64,000 nucleotides of DNA from an uncultured Lachnospiraceae bacterium (GCA_910586125.1 CAJUHP010000018.1:10606-74605); one strand, 5' to 3'; positions 24,006-35,126 are shown, numbered from the stretch's first letter. Numbers and translations are program-made. Notes: generated by a model not told the origin, from the letters alone.

Positions 24006-25058
24006 ATGGTTGAGATTCGGGATATTTTGAACCTTGCGGTGAGAGCGGGAGCCAGCGACGTGCATGTGACGGTGGGAATACCGCCGAAAATGAGAGTAAA
24101 TGGAAGCCTGGTTTTCATGCCGTATGAAAATATGACAGAGGAGGAGACGGACGGGCTGGCCCGCGCCATTTTAAGCGAGAAACAGTACCATACGTTTATG
24201 GAACAGGGGGAGTATGATTTCTCTCTGTCTGTGGAGGGAGCCGGCCGGTGCCGTGCCAATTTGTTCCGGCAGCAGGGAGCGACGGCTGTGGCTCTTCGCC
24301 TGATTGCCTCCGAGGTGCCTTCGCCGGAGGCGCTCGGCCTTCCTGCCTCGATCCTGGATCTGTATCAGAAAAAGAGAGGTCTGGTTTTGGTGACAGGCCC
24401 CACGGGAAGCGGCAAATCGACGACGCTGGCGGCGCTCATTGATAAGGTGAATACCTGCCGGGACGCTCATATTATCACGCTGGAAGACCCGGTGGAGTAT
24501 CTGCATCCCCACAAGCGCTCCATGGTCAACCAGCGGGAGATCGGCCAGGATACGAAAAGTTATGCAAGCGCGCTGCGGGCCGCGCTCCGGGAAGATCCGG
24601 ATGTGATCTTGGTCGGAGAGATGCGGGATTACGAAACCATCAGCGTGGCGGTCACGGCGGCGGAGACCGGGCATCTGGTACTCTCCACCCTCCACACCAT
24701 CGGGGCAGCCAGCACAATCGACCGTGTGATCGACGTCTTTCCGCCCCACGGCCAGCAGCAGATCCGGGTACAGCTATCGAACGTGCTGGAGGCGGTGATT
24801 TCGCAGCAATTGATTCCCAGCGCGGACGGGAAGGGGAGAGTGGCAGCCTTTGAGATACTCCATGCCAACCCGGCGGTGCGCAACCTGATTCGGGAGGGAA
24901 AGTCCCACCAGCTTCCCAACATCATGCAGACAAATCGAAAGCTGGGCATGATTACCATGGATGAAGCAATTTGGCAGTTGGTTCGGGAGGGACGCGTCAC
25001 GCGCCAGATGGCGGTGGCCTTCGCGCAGGATGCGGACGGAATGGAGAACAGACTATAA
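24006..25058 (+). CDS. pilT: Type IV pilus retraction ATPase PilT
   Basis: 350 residues. An N-terminal PAS-like domain (ASDVHVTVGIPPKMRVNG) is followed by the RecA-like ATPase: Walker A GPTGSGKST near 131, Asp box EDPVEYLH, Walker B ILVGEMRD, and the His box GHLVLSTLHT. PilT hexamers sit at the cytoplasmic base of the pilus and depolymerise pilins, driving twitching and DNA uptake. Being first in the operon, directly before a giant prepilin, is unusual; in many Clostridia pilT lies beside pilB/pilC. The start follows ggggaggatacagaga. Confidence 0.93.
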   Translation: MVEIRDILNLAVRAGASDVHVTVGIPPKMRVNGSLVFMPYENMTEEETDGLARAILSEKQYHTFMEQGEYDFSLSVEGAGRCRANLFRQQGATAVALRLIASEVPSPEALGLPASILDLYQKKRGLVLVTGPTGSGKSTTLAALIDKVNTCRDAHIITLEDPVEYLHPHKRSMVNQREIGQDTKSYASALRAALREDPDVILVGEMRDYETISVAVTAAETGHLVLSTLHTIGAASTIDRVIDVFPPHGQQQIRVQLSNVLEAVISQQLIPSADGKGRVAAFEILHANPAVRNLIREGKSHQLPNIMQTNRKLGMITMDEAIWQLVREGRVTRQMAVAFAQDADGMENRL

Positions 25059-25085
25059 AGAGATACAGCCAGAAAAGGAAGGAAC

Positions 25086-28000
25086 ATGAGAAAGGGATTT
25101 TGGAAAAAAGGCTTTACGCTGATGGAAGTGATCGTCGTACTGGTGATTCTGACCATATTGCTTGCAATCGGAATCCCTGCCGCCATCAACTATATGAAGC
25201 TGGCGGAGTTTCGGCGCAATGAGTCCCATGCCAAGACAGCCTATCTGGCTGCGGAATCCGTCCTGACCTGGTACCGCGCAAGCGGCGAGTGGGAAGAATT
25301 CTGCCGGGAAGTGGTACATAACGGGATCTGCAACGATACCTTTGAAGAGGACGACGAGAGAAGCGGCCGCATCTATACCGTTTTCCTGGATCGCGCGGAG
25401 CGGGATGTGGATTCCTCCGATCTGGTCCGCACTCTGCTTTCGCAGAGCGCTCTTTTGCAGGAATTTTCGGATTCTGCCGTCGCGATCGAAATTGATATTG
25501 AGACAGGTCAGGTATACTCCGCATTTTACGGAACCCGGTGCGAAGGTCTTTCCTATCATCCGCAGGAGGAGAACAGCGCTCTTGTGGACATCAGCGCGGC
25601 CGGAGACAGCCGTTCCTATGAGAACCGGAGAGAGTATCTGCTTGGCTATTACTCCGCGGAGGATGTGACCAATGTAGTGGATTTAAAACCCACCAGACTG
25701 AAGATCACCACAATCAATCTGGTCAACAGTGAAACGTTGACCTTGAATTGGTCCAGCAATTCCAGACACGACAATCTGGATGTGACGTTTCATATTGCAT
25801 TTTATCAGGAGAACGGCGATTCCACCGAACAGGAGCTTTTCTCTGCTGACATCAATCTGAGCGATCTGATTGGCAGCGGTTACGGAGAGAGCAATCCAAT
25901 GGCCGGTCTCAAGCTGACGACAGCGGACAATCTGGATGCTGGCCTGTGGTATTTTCCCATGACATATGACAGGGAACGAGGAAGATTTTCCCTGGTGCTG
26001 GACGCCATGATGTCGGCAAAACTGATGGAGCGGCTGGAGAAAGCTTCGGCGGAAACCGGCGATGAGGCGGAGCAGAGCCTGATCCGGTCCTACAGCACCA
26101 GCATCACCCGCCTGGGACATTCCGTTTCCGGCAGCCCGGCGCCGGCCCTGTCTCTTTTGGAGCCGCAGGATATCTATGCCGTCATTTCCGTTTTCCCTAC
26201 CTATGAAAACCTGGACGGGGATTCCAGAGAGTATCGGGCCGGAAGCCCGGTACAGTCCAACACGGAAAACACTCTGTTTGCCGGCGCCGAGAAAAAGGGC
26301 GGCGGGACGGCAGAGATATCGGCCCAGATCAACCGGTACCGCCATCTGTCCAACATTCGTTACTGCGGTGAATGGAATCAGGCGTCGTATACGCTGACCG
26401 GCAGAAATATGGATTGGCTGGCGTCCGGTACGGGGATTTACTGTGATACGCAGATCAGCACGCCGGAGGGGAGCAGAAAGGTTCTGCTCTGGCAGGAGGC
26501 GGCAGGAGGGCTTGACTTTCCGTCCATCGGCAAACTGCCGGCGGGCCAGACGCTGTCCGGCGGGCCGGATACTCTTTTGTCGAACCTGCAGCTAGGAGCG
26601 GATTCCATGCCGGACGATGCGGCTGTGGAAGAGATTTACACGGCAAGCCATTCCGGAAAATATACGAGATACCTGGGACTGTTCGGAGAGATCGAGGGAG
26701 CGGTCCGGGATCTGACGCTGTTAAATCCCGTGCTTCGCCTTGTGGGGGAAGCACCGGACGGGAGCGAGGAAGCGGCTTCCCGGTGGAAGCATCTGTGGGG
26801 CGTGGGAATTTTGTGCGGCAGAAGCGAGGGCAGTCTGGAAAATATCACGGTTCGTTCCGGGGCGGGCGGGCGCAGCGCTTCGGTGCGGGTCTGGCTGGCC
26901 GAGCGGGAGAAAGCAGAGGAGAGCGCTCCTCTGGGAGCAGGCGGCCTGGTCGGCATCTTGGCAAAAGCGGAAGCAGACGGGACGCTGGGCAGTCTGGATG
27001 ATCCGGCCCGGATGAAAGCGGTAAACCTGACAATGGCGGGAACTGTAAATGGAATCCTGCCCGCACCGGCGCTTTCTGAGTCCGCAGAAAACCGCAGCGC
27101 CGGAGAGATGGCGCGGGATGTCCAGGCACTTTTCTATGGAACCGGCGGGATCATCGGCTGCGGCCAGGTGAGCGGCGTTTCCATTACAAACTGCAAAAAT
27201 ACGGCTGCTGTGACAGGAAACCTTCTGACAGGAGGGATTATCGGGCGTCTGACAGGAGATTATGCCGGGGATGCCGGCCAAGCGCCCGCATCGGGTTCTT
27301 CGATCAGCAGCATCCGGGAGTGCCATAATGAAGGTTTGGTGCTCTGTTCCACACCCCATTCGGAGACGACGTGGGAAGGGCGGTATTTTGGAGGAATTCT
27401 GGGATTTGGGGAACAGGTGTGGATTCAGATGTCCTCCAGTGCCTCCGGGCGCGCCTCCAGCTATCGCTACACAGAGGCACAGAGAGAACAGGTTCTCCTG
27501 GGGCAGTATGTGGGCGGTATCCTTGGATACGGTGTCAGCAGCCAGCTTACCGGCTGCAGTACGCGGCGCGACGGTTATGTTCTGGGCTCCGATTATGTCG
27601 GAGGAATTGCCGGCGGCCTGTCAAACAATATCGCCCAGGTAATCCGGGGCGAGGAGAGCGGCGTCACGGTGACGGTGAACGCCTGCTATGTCATCGGCAA
27701 CCGCTATGTCGGGGGAATTGTCGGAAAGAACGGGGACGGTTCCGAGGAATCGGTCATCGAGGACTGCGTAAACAACGGGGTGGCGGCCGGCTATGACCGT
27801 TTTATCGGCGGGATTGTCGGATATAACGGAGACAAGGGAACCGTGAAGGACTGCGCCAGCTATCTGTCCGACTATGACAACTCGGTTTTTCAGATGATCA
27901 CAGAGACATGGAATACCGCCGGGGACTGTGTGGGAGGACTGGCCGGGTATAACAGCGGTCAGATTCTGTTTGAAGAGAATGCCCAGGTTACGGTAAAATC

Positions 28001-31000
28001 CGTGTCCAGCATCGTGGTGGGCCGGAATTTTGCCGGCGGTATCATCGGTTTTAACGATGCGGCGGGAACGCTTCGGGTGGGATATACTCTGATCGGCGGA
28101 CGGATTTACGGTTATGGAGACGGGATCGGGGGCTGTATCGGTCTGAATGCCGCCGAAGATGTGTTAAAACAGGAGCTGACAATCCGTCCGACGAGCGTCA
28201 CAGGGAGATACTGTGTGGGCGGCGCCATCGGCGCCAATGTTGTGGATCTGAGTACGGATCTGACGATGGACGGTTTCCATGTGGATAACCGTCTGGGCAG
28301 CATGGAGGGCACAGCTTTTACCGGAGGCGTGATCGGTTATCAGAGAACCTATACGGCGGAACAGTTAAATGAAGAGGCGCAGAAGGCCGGAATTTCCGGG
28401 GAGGAGGCCGGCGGTTCCCTGCTTTTGGCCTGCCTGCTTGCGGGCAGAGAGGAGTCTGGCGGCAGCGCCGGAGGAGAAGGCCAGGAGGAGGCGGCTTGGC
28501 TGCCGCGCATCGGGGACGACTGTCTTCCCACAGAAGTACTGCCCTCAAAAAATGAAAATACTCTCATTCTTTCCCGAAAAAACGGGATGGCAGAGAACAA
28601 CAATATCTCGATTCGCTCCTGTATTTATACGGGAGGAATCATCGGAGTCAGCGAGAAAGAGAGCCGTCTGATCCTCAGAAACTGCAAAAACACAGGAAAT
28701 CTCTCTCTGATATCCGGAGAAGATTTGTCCGGCGGCGTGTCTTTGAAGGCATATTTGGAATACGCGGGAATCGTTTTGACCGATGAACAGAAATCCCAGA
28801 TACCGGATATCCTGGTCCATATGTCCGGCGGCGTGATCAGCGCCAACCTGGAAAAGCATGTGATTGATTCCTGCGTGAATACCGGCAATATGAGCGGTTT
28901 TGTAGGTCTGGGAGGGATCGTCAGCTTTAACAGCGGGGGCGTGTTCAACTGTGTTCTGGAGGGAAACTTCGGCAGCGCAGCCCTGGACTGCATCGGCGGT
29001 ATCGCGGGCCTGAACGGGTGCGTGAAAACGGGTGAGTTTTTTTCCTACCAGGATATAAATAACCGGATCTGGCAGTATACCTCCGGCACCATCGCCGGAT
29101 GTCTCACGCAGGCGGGGCGCACGGTGTCAGGCCGCCATTATGTGGGAGGAATCGCAGGTCTGAATCTGGAGGGAGCCCTGCTGACAGACAGCGGCAATCA
29201 GGCAGGGATCAGCGCCGCCGGAAATTATACGGGCGGGATTGCCGGGGCCAATGCCGGAACCATACGGGTCGCCGCAGATACCGGAGCGGGCCGCCGTGTG
29301 ATTCAGAGCGCCTCCGGATACGGTGTGGGCGGAATTGCCGGGTGGAACCAGACCGGCGGTCTGGTCGAAGCGGTTCTTTCCGGTCAGAACGATCTGGTAG
29401 TGGTAAATGACAAGGTTCGCATTCTCGCGGATCAGAAGGCGGGAGGAATCCTTGGAATCAACGAGGGCAGTCTTTTATCCAGAGACGGCGGCGGCTATCT
29501 GGTCTGCGAGGCGGAGGAGATCCGCACGAGGAGCGGTTATGCGGGCGGGATTGTCGGAGAAGCCAAAGGCGGAGAGATCCGTTTGGTAAAAAACAAGAGC
29601 ACCCTTGTGACCGCAGACCGCGGGGAAGCCGGGGGGATCGTGGCGGTAAACCAGAGCGGCATGACGCTGAAAAACTGTATCAACAGCGGAGATGTCAACA
29701 GCGACTCAGGCTATGCGGGAGGAATCGCCGCCGAGAATTATGGGACGATAACAGACTGCAGAGTGGAGGATGCGGACCGTACCCTCATCATTCAAAGCCG
29801 TCAGAAGGATGCCGTCGGGGCGGTCTGCGCAGTAAACTATGAAAATGCAAAGATCGAAAACAGCGCGCCGATGGGGAGCGTACGGCTTTCCGGCCAGGCA
29901 CAGACCGCAGGCGGTATCACGGGGCGCAACGAAGGCTTGATTACAGGGGGAAGCGCAGGCCAGGTCAACCTGACCATGCCGGCGGTCGCGCTGCAGGCAA
30001 ATAACGGCGCGCTGTCCGTGGGCGGAGCGGCCGGGACCAACGCCGGCGTGATTGAGAATATTACTGTGAACGGATTCCGCCTTCTGGACTTTTACGACAA
30101 CCGGTATCTCGGAGGCATCGCAGGCCGGAATCTGGAGGGCGCGCTGGTACAAAACTGTACGTTCGCAGGCGGCACAATGACGGAGCGAAAAGGCAGCGGA
30201 GCCGCCGGAAACTGCTATGGCGGAATCGCCGGCGAAAATAGCGGCGCGCTTGAAAACTGTACAGTAAAAGAGATTACGATAGAAGCCGACGGCGTCTATA
30301 CGGCGACCAGCACCAGCACGGCAAAGCAGAAGGAAGCCTTGTCCTCCCACATCGGAGGAGTCGCCGGGAAAAATGAAGAAAGCGGACGAATCACAGGATG
30401 TCTGATTGACGGCAATACCACATCCAGCATCGTGATTGACAACGGAATGGCGGGCGGCATTGCCGGGTACAACAAGGGCGTGATCACTTTGTCCGGCGAT
30501 TCATCCGTGAAAACGCTGATGCAGGGCAGGGACGGCAGGGAGCGGGCAGATTCCGTGCAGGAGCTGGCAGAAAATGCAGAGAGGGCCGGTATACGGGGAG
30601 ATGCGAATTTTGTCGATTGGCCGGCTGACAATTACAGCCTGGAAAATTTTTATTACAATAACACAAAAAATAAGGTGACAGATGGGCGAAGCCTGCAACT
30701 GGTGATGACAACCAACGGAAATTTGGGAGGAATCACCGCCTACAATGCGCCTTCAGGCCGTGTGGATTACTGTGCGACGGGCAACTGGTATCTGAATAAC
30801 CGGTCGGACGCCATCGGCGTAGGCACCGGAGGGATCATCGGGATGAACGAGTCGGAGCATGATTTGTCCTTTCTGCTAAACCGCGCTTTTGTGGGAAGAC
30901 AGCTCACCTCGAACAATACAAATCGTTTTGCGGGCGGGATCATCGGCAATCAGAACAATACGACAAGGAGCCGGTGGACCATCCGAAACTGTGTCAATTA

Positions 31001-34000
31001 CGGCACGGTCTACTGCCTGCGGACACATTACTCCGGCGGAATTCTGGGACAGTGGACCGGAAGCGGCGGAACGATAGAGAACTGCCGCAATTACGGAAAT
31101 CTGCAGACGACCTACGAAGCAGGCTGGGTGGGCGCGGCCGGGGGAATCGTGGCGCAGCTTTACCATGCCTATGAAGGACATGAATACAATTTGATCGGCT
31201 GTGGAAACTACGGAAATATCTATGGGCGAACAGGTCAGAGCACAGCCAACTGCGCCAATGACAGCGCGGGGATACTGGGAAATATTACGGCCTACGGAAC
31301 CGACGTGGCCGGTCAAGGACAGAAATTTACGATCCAGGTGCTCGACTGCGTCAATGGTTCGGGGGTGGAGATTTATTCCGCTTCCATGGCGTCCGGGATT
31401 GTGGGATTCTTTTCCTGTGATGGTCCGACTGTGGAAAAAATTAAAAATGCCACGGGAAGGATTGAACTGCGCATCGAACGGTGCCGGAATTTTGCCAAAG
31501 TATTAAAAGGCAAATCTTTTGCAGCCGGTATTTTTGGGGACCGGTACGGGACGGAGGGGGGCGCCAACACAACGCTTGCCGATTGCTTTTCGCTTGACCA
31601 GGAAGCGCAGTATTACGCGCCATCCGGATACCCGCTGATCTCTCTGAATACCGGCAACAGCAGTCCGCAAGGAGAGATGGCGACCGGCAGAAACTATTAT
31701 CTGTGGGGATTCGGGAATGGGAACGTGGACAGTTTTCGGGTAAATACCGGAAATCAAGTGACAATACCCGACCCTACCGGCAATGTATCGAGGGCCGGCG
31801 CAAAGGTGGCTTACTATTTGTCAATTCAAGGAAAGCAGTATTTTGTGACTTTGAACCCAGGGCAGAAGTTTAGCAAAAACAATCTCAAAATAGAAGGAAA
31901 TACCGTGATATATACAAGCGGTAAGAATACATATTCTGTGGGCGAGGTTCTTTTTGAAATCAATGAAAATACAGACTACAACTCCATCGGCGCAGTCACA
32001 GGGAGCGGCAGCCGATATGACACACATGTCCGCACAGCCTGGTATCGCCGGGAGCTGGGGAGCGGCTGGGATGCGGCCGTAAAGAAAATGCCGGCTCCGC
32101 GCAGTGTTTCTTTGAGCAGAGACGGAAGCAGCGTGAAGATCGGCGTTGAGCCGTCGGGCGGAAGCGATCCGTTTTGTTATTCCGGAACCCTGTATCTGCT
32201 GACAGATGACGGGGAGAGACAGGAGATCCTTTCGGATATTGTGTTTTATTCGGAAAACTACCAGGTGGAGCTTGCGCCGGAATATGCGATGGCCAAAGGA
32301 AAACTGGTCATGGAGGTATGTGCTGGCAGTATGTATGAGGATGTGAGCTGGTCGGAACCGGTTTCCTCGGATCAGATTCCTCTGGATCTTGCGGCGCTGC
32401 CGAACCCGCAGATTCGGATGGAGCTGAACCGGATCGAAAACGGTACGGGAGGAACCGCGTACTCCTATCGCTTTCATCTGACAAATCCGGAGGATTACAG
32501 AGATTTCAACAATTATGAGATCTCCATCAAGTTTATGTCTCCCGGCAGTTCCAACCAGACAGAGCTGAAATTGGTTCTGGATGCGCAGGGAAATGTGCTG
32601 GATAACCAATGGCAGATGAAGAGCGACTCTCTGCAGCAGCTTTTGGTTCAGGCTTGTCCTCTGGATGGAAACAGTCTGCCATCCTCCGAGGTATCCGTTC
32701 CGGTATATCTGCCGGCCAGCACGCCGCTGATTGTTCTGGGCAAGCAGAACGGAAATGGAGTAGCGGTGCCGGGGGGTTATGCCGAGGGAACGAATCTTCA
32801 GGATCTGCGCGTGACGGTAACTCTGGACGCTTCCGCTTCCGGGATTGTCACCACGCCGCCTGTTTACCGGGCCGAACTGATCGGAACCTGGGAGGAGAAC
32901 GGCGAAACGATTACGGCGGTTCTGGCCGCTGCCGATATGCTGACGGCGTCCAACGGCAGTTCTAAGGCAGTATTTACCGGACTGGCGGAATATATTTCCA
33001 GGGCAGCGGAGATTCGGGTGCGGATCTGGTACGCGGAATCGGGCCTGGGTCCGGTATATACCTGGCATTCCCTTCCGGGTGCGGACGGAGCCAATCTGTA
33101 CACGCTTGTAAATGCAGAGGACGGCGGTGCAAATGCCCAGTGGGAGTATGGCTACAGCACACTGCTGGATGTCATGGACGCTGCCGATCCCTTACAAAAT
33201 TGCCGCTGGTCTTCCGACCCTCTGTTTTACTGGCTGCCCCGGCCGAATCTGGCCGCAGTGGGAAGCAGTCTGACGCCGCAGTTTGACGCGGACAGCCGCC
33301 TGCAGTATGTCTTCTCCTGGGATCAGGATCCCGGAGAGTATCAGCCCGGGCAGACCTATCTGGTCTCTCTGACCGGAATCCGGGGAGGGGATCGCGTAAC
33401 GATTCTCTCCGGCGTGGAGGTATCCGACAATACCTATACGGCGGACGCGGAAAACTGGACGTATGAGCAGGTGGAGCTGACTGTGACCCGCAAGGGCGAT
33501 GCGGCCGGAGGGAGCGTCGGGCTTTCTTCGACCGGAACGTACCAGGCAGGGCAGAGACTGCCCCGGCCGTCGCAGCCCTCGGCCGTAAACCCGGATGTCA
33601 ATGAGCTGTACTATGCGGTCGAATGGCTTCCCGTGGTTCCCGAGGACGGCTGCGCGTCCTATGAAATTACGCTGCAGCCCTACGCGGAGGACGGCGTGAC
33701 ATTGGAAGCGCCGCAGAAGCTGGGAGAGATACCGGCAGGAAAAGTGCAGGAAAACGGTATGTATAACACCGTGCTGAATCTGGAGCCTTATGCCGGAAAG
33801 CGGGCGCTGCTCTACATCACGGCAAAGGCAGACGCCGCGGATCTGCGCTATGTGGACAGTGTGGCAGGCATAAGCTGCGAGCTGGCGATCCCGTCCAGAA
33901 TCGGGACTCCTCATGTGACGTGGGGAAAGAGCTGGAACTATGACCGGACGTCACCGGTTCCCGCGGCGGACTTTGAACAGTCCGGCAGCGTGCCGGGCGG

Positions 34001-35111
34001 TACGGCCGCAGGCGGACTGACGGTAAAGATTGTGCCGCAGGCAGACAGCATTCCTCCCGGAGACAGCAGCTATCTGGTGAAAGCCTATGTGTTTGACACG
34101 GAGGAAAATGCGGCAAAGGCCAGGGAAGCTCTGGCGGGAAATGCGGCAGACTGGAACGAGGAAGGCCTTCTGGCGGTATATCCGTCCCGAAGGGAGGACG
34201 GCGTGGTGCTGCCTGCGGTGATGGATATGAATACAGGAGATCAGTACAGTCATACCTTGCAGGGATTATCGGCCCGGTACGCGGGAAAATGGATTCTGTT
34301 CTATGTCAGGATCTCATCCGGCAACGGGCAGGTCAGTTCCGGCTGGAGCGCAAACGGAGAGATCTGGCAGCTTCCCTTTGTAAAACTGCCGCCGCCGGCC
34401 GTATCGGTCACAAGCGGCGTGCGCAGCGTGACGGCATCCGTACAGACGAATCCGGATCTGCCGGCCAGCGAAGAAACATGGACCGCCAATCATACGATTC
34501 TGGATTGGACCAGTGCAGAGTTGGCCGACGCCGCCTATGTGACGCTGACCAAGAAGAACACGGACGGAACAGACAAAACCGCGTATGCCTATCGGATTCT
34601 GGAAACGGAGGAAGAGACGGATACCGGAAGCGTCCGCCATGCGGTGGTTGAGCGGTATCAGGAGGAGTCATCCGGCGCAGGAGATACGGCCGGAAGCTGG
34701 CAGGAGGTCGGGAGGGCTTCCTGGATACTGGACGAAAACGAAACCTGGCTTTTGCAGAAGCCGGAGGGTACCGATCCGGGCGGCAGCCAGACGGCCGTTT
34801 TGGAGCTGTCGGATTACAGCTTCCCGGTGAGCGGTTCCTATACGGAAGCAGAGCTGGTGACGCTTTATACCATAGAGCCGAAAGCGGTTCTGGAAATGGT
34901 ATGCGAGGACGGCGGTTTTGGCTATACGCTGATTCTGCCGGATGCGGACAGTCTGGTTCCAAAGGAGGGGATCACGATTTCCGACGCGAATCTGCGTGTG
35001 ACAGAGTCGGTGGAGATACAGGCGGACTGTAGGGAAAATCTTCCCGACGGCAGCAGCTACAGCAGCGCCTATGTGCGTTCCGATGCGTATACCGCCGTAT
35101 TCGGCAATTAG
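25086..35111 (+). CDS. Giant prepilin-headed GLUG-repeat surface protein
   Basis: 3341 residues, about 20 times a normal pilin. The N-terminus is a complete class III signal: a basic leader, KKG then FTLMEVIVVLVILTILLA with Glu at +5, so the prepilin peptidase encoded downstream should process it. Residues about 40-600 look like mixed beta structure. From about 618 to 2150 I count roughly 38 copies of a GGI-x-G motif (YVGGIVGKNG, IGGIVGYNG, VGGIAGLNL) spaced about 40 residues apart, the hallmark of GLUG repeats found in surface adhesins and IgA-protease-like proteins. Residues about 2330-3341 look like several Ig/FN3-type beta domains. There is no LPXTG anchor. I infer a pilus-borne, possibly tip-located adhesin. 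The frame is intact over 10 kb. Confidence 0.88.
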   Translation: MRKGFWKKGFTLMEVIVVLVILTILLAIGIPAAINYMKLAEFRRNESHAKTAYLAAESVLTWYRASGEWEEFCREVVHNGICNDTFEEDDERSGRIYTVFLDRAERDVDSSDLVRTLLSQSALLQEFSDSAVAIEIDIETGQVYSAFYGTRCEGLSYHPQEENSALVDISAAGDSRSYENRREYLLGYYSAEDVTNVVDLKPTRLKITTINLVNSETLTLNWSSNSRHDNLDVTFHIAFYQENGDSTEQELFSADINLSDLIGSGYGESNPMAGLKLTTADNLDAGLWYFPMTYDRERGRFSLVLDAMMSAKLMERLEKASAETGDEAEQSLIRSYSTSITRLGHSVSGSPAPALSLLEPQDIYAVISVFPTYENLDGDSREYRAGSPVQSNTENTLFAGAEKKGGGTAEISAQINRYRHLSNIRYCGEWNQASYTLTGRNMDWLASGTGIYCDTQISTPEGSRKVLLWQEAAGGLDFPSIGKLPAGQTLSGGPDTLLSNLQLGADSMPDDAAVEEIYTASHSGKYTRYLGLFGEIEGAVRDLTLLNPVLRLVGEAPDGSEEAASRWKHLWGVGILCGRSEGSLENITVRSGAGGRSASVRVWLAEREKAEESAPLGAGGLVGILAKAEADGTLGSLDDPARMKAVNLTMAGTVNGILPAPALSESAENRSAGEMARDVQALFYGTGGIIGCGQVSGVSITNCKNTAAVTGNLLTGGIIGRLTGDYAGDAGQAPASGSSISSIRECHNEGLVLCSTPHSETTWEGRYFGGILGFGEQVWIQMSSSASGRASSYRYTEAQREQVLLGQYVGGILGYGVSSQLTGCSTRRDGYVLGSDYVGGIAGGLSNNIAQVIRGEESGVTVTVNACYVIGNRYVGGIVGKNGDGSEESVIEDCVNNGVAAGYDRFIGGIVGYNGDKGTVKDCASYLSDYDNSVFQMITETWNTAGDCVGGLAGYNSGQILFEENAQVTVKSVSSIVVGRNFAGGIIGFNDAAGTLRVGYTLIGGRIYGYGDGIGGCIGLNAAEDVLKQELTIRPTSVTGRYCVGGAIGANVVDLSTDLTMDGFHVDNRLGSMEGTAFTGGVIGYQRTYTAEQLNEEAQKAGISGEEAGGSLLLACLLAGREESGGSAGGEGQEEAAWLPRIGDDCLPTEVLPSKNENTLILSRKNGMAENNNISIRSCIYTGGIIGVSEKESRLILRNCKNTGNLSLISGEDLSGGVSLKAYLEYAGIVLTDEQKSQIPDILVHMSGGVISANLEKHVIDSCVNTGNMSGFVGLGGIVSFNSGGVFNCVLEGNFGSAALDCIGGIAGLNGCVKTGEFFSYQDINNRIWQYTSGTIAGCLTQAGRTVSGRHYVGGIAGLNLEGALLTDSGNQAGISAAGNYTGGIAGANAGTIRVAADTGAGRRVIQSASGYGVGGIAGWNQTGGLVEAVLSGQNDLVVVNDKVRILADQKAGGILGINEGSLLSRDGGGYLVCEAEEIRTRSGYAGGIVGEAKGGEIRLVKNKSTLVTADRGEAGGIVAVNQSGMTLKNCINSGDVNSDSGYAGGIAAENYGTITDCRVEDADRTLIIQSRQKDAVGAVCAVNYENAKIENSAPMGSVRLSGQAQTAGGITGRNEGLITGGSAGQVNLTMPAVALQANNGALSVGGAAGTNAGVIENITVNGFRLLDFYDNRYLGGIAGRNLEGALVQNCTFAGGTMTERKGSGAAGNCYGGIAGENSGALENCTVKEITIEADGVYTATSTSTAKQKEALSSHIGGVAGKNEESGRITGCLIDGNTTSSIVIDNGMAGGIAGYNKGVITLSGDSSVKTLMQGRDGRERADSVQELAENAERAGIRGDANFVDWPADNYSLENFYYNNTKNKVTDGRSLQLVMTTNGNLGGITAYNAPSGRVDYCATGNWYLNNRSDAIGVGTGGIIGMNESEHDLSFLLNRAFVGRQLTSNNTNRFAGGIIGNQNNTTRSRWTIRNCVNYGTVYCLRTHYSGGILGQWTGSGGTIENCRNYGNLQTTYEAGWVGAAGGIVAQLYHAYEGHEYNLIGCGNYGNIYGRTGQSTANCANDSAGILGNITAYGTDVAGQGQKFTIQVLDCVNGSGVEIYSASMASGIVGFFSCDGPTVEKIKNATGRIELRIERCRNFAKVLKGKSFAAGIFGDRYGTEGGANTTLADCFSLDQEAQYYAPSGYPLISLNTGNSSPQGEMATGRNYYLWGFGNGNVDSFRVNTGNQVTIPDPTGNVSRAGAKVAYYLSIQGKQYFVTLNPGQKFSKNNLKIEGNTVIYTSGKNTYSVGEVLFEINENTDYNSIGAVTGSGSRYDTHVRTAWYRRELGSGWDAAVKKMPAPRSVSLSRDGSSVKIGVEPSGGSDPFCYSGTLYLLTDDGERQEILSDIVFYSENYQVELAPEYAMAKGKLVMEVCAGSMYEDVSWSEPVSSDQIPLDLAALPNPQIRMELNRIENGTGGTAYSYRFHLTNPEDYRDFNNYEISIKFMSPGSSNQTELKLVLDAQGNVLDNQWQMKSDSLQQLLVQACPLDGNSLPSSEVSVPVYLPASTPLIVLGKQNGNGVAVPGGYAEGTNLQDLRVTVTLDASASGIVTTPPVYRAELIGTWEENGETITAVLAAADMLTASNGSSKAVFTGLAEYISRAAEIRVRIWYAESGLGPVYTWHSLPGADGANLYTLVNAEDGGANAQWEYGYSTLLDVMDAADPLQNCRWSSDPLFYWLPRPNLAAVGSSLTPQFDADSRLQYVFSWDQDPGEYQPGQTYLVSLTGIRGGDRVTILSGVEVSDNTYTADAENWTYEQVELTVTRKGDAAGGSVGLSSTGTYQAGQRLPRPSQPSAVNPDVNELYYAVEWLPVVPEDGCASYEITLQPYAEDGVTLEAPQKLGEIPAGKVQENGMYNTVLNLEPYAGKRALLYITAKADAADLRYVDSVAGISCELAIPSRIGTPHVTWGKSWNYDRTSPVPAADFEQSGSVPGGTAAGGLTVKIVPQADSIPPGDSSYLVKAYVFDTEENAAKAREALAGNAADWNEEGLLAVYPSRREDGVVLPAVMDMNTGDQYSHTLQGLSARYAGKWILFYVRISSGNGQVSSGWSANGEIWQLPFVKLPPPAVSVTSGVRSVTASVQTNPDLPASEETWTANHTILDWTSAELADAAYVTLTKKNTDGTDKTAYAYRILETEEETDTGSVRHAVVERYQEESSGAGDTAGSWQEVGRASWILDENETWLLQKPEGTDPGGSQTAVLELSDYSFPVSGSYTEAELVTLYTIEPKAVLEMVCEDGGFGYTLILPDADSLVPKEGITISDANLRVTESVEIQADCRENLPDGSSYSSAYVRSDAYTAVFGN

Positions 35112-35126
35112 GAAAGGGAGCGGCAG

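Noticed and set aside
26700..31600. Repeated DNA in the giant gene as a CRISPR array or tandem satellite
   Set aside because: Repetition is at protein level (GGI-x-G motifs with varied codons and spacing); there are no identical DNA repeats with regular spacers and no cas genes.
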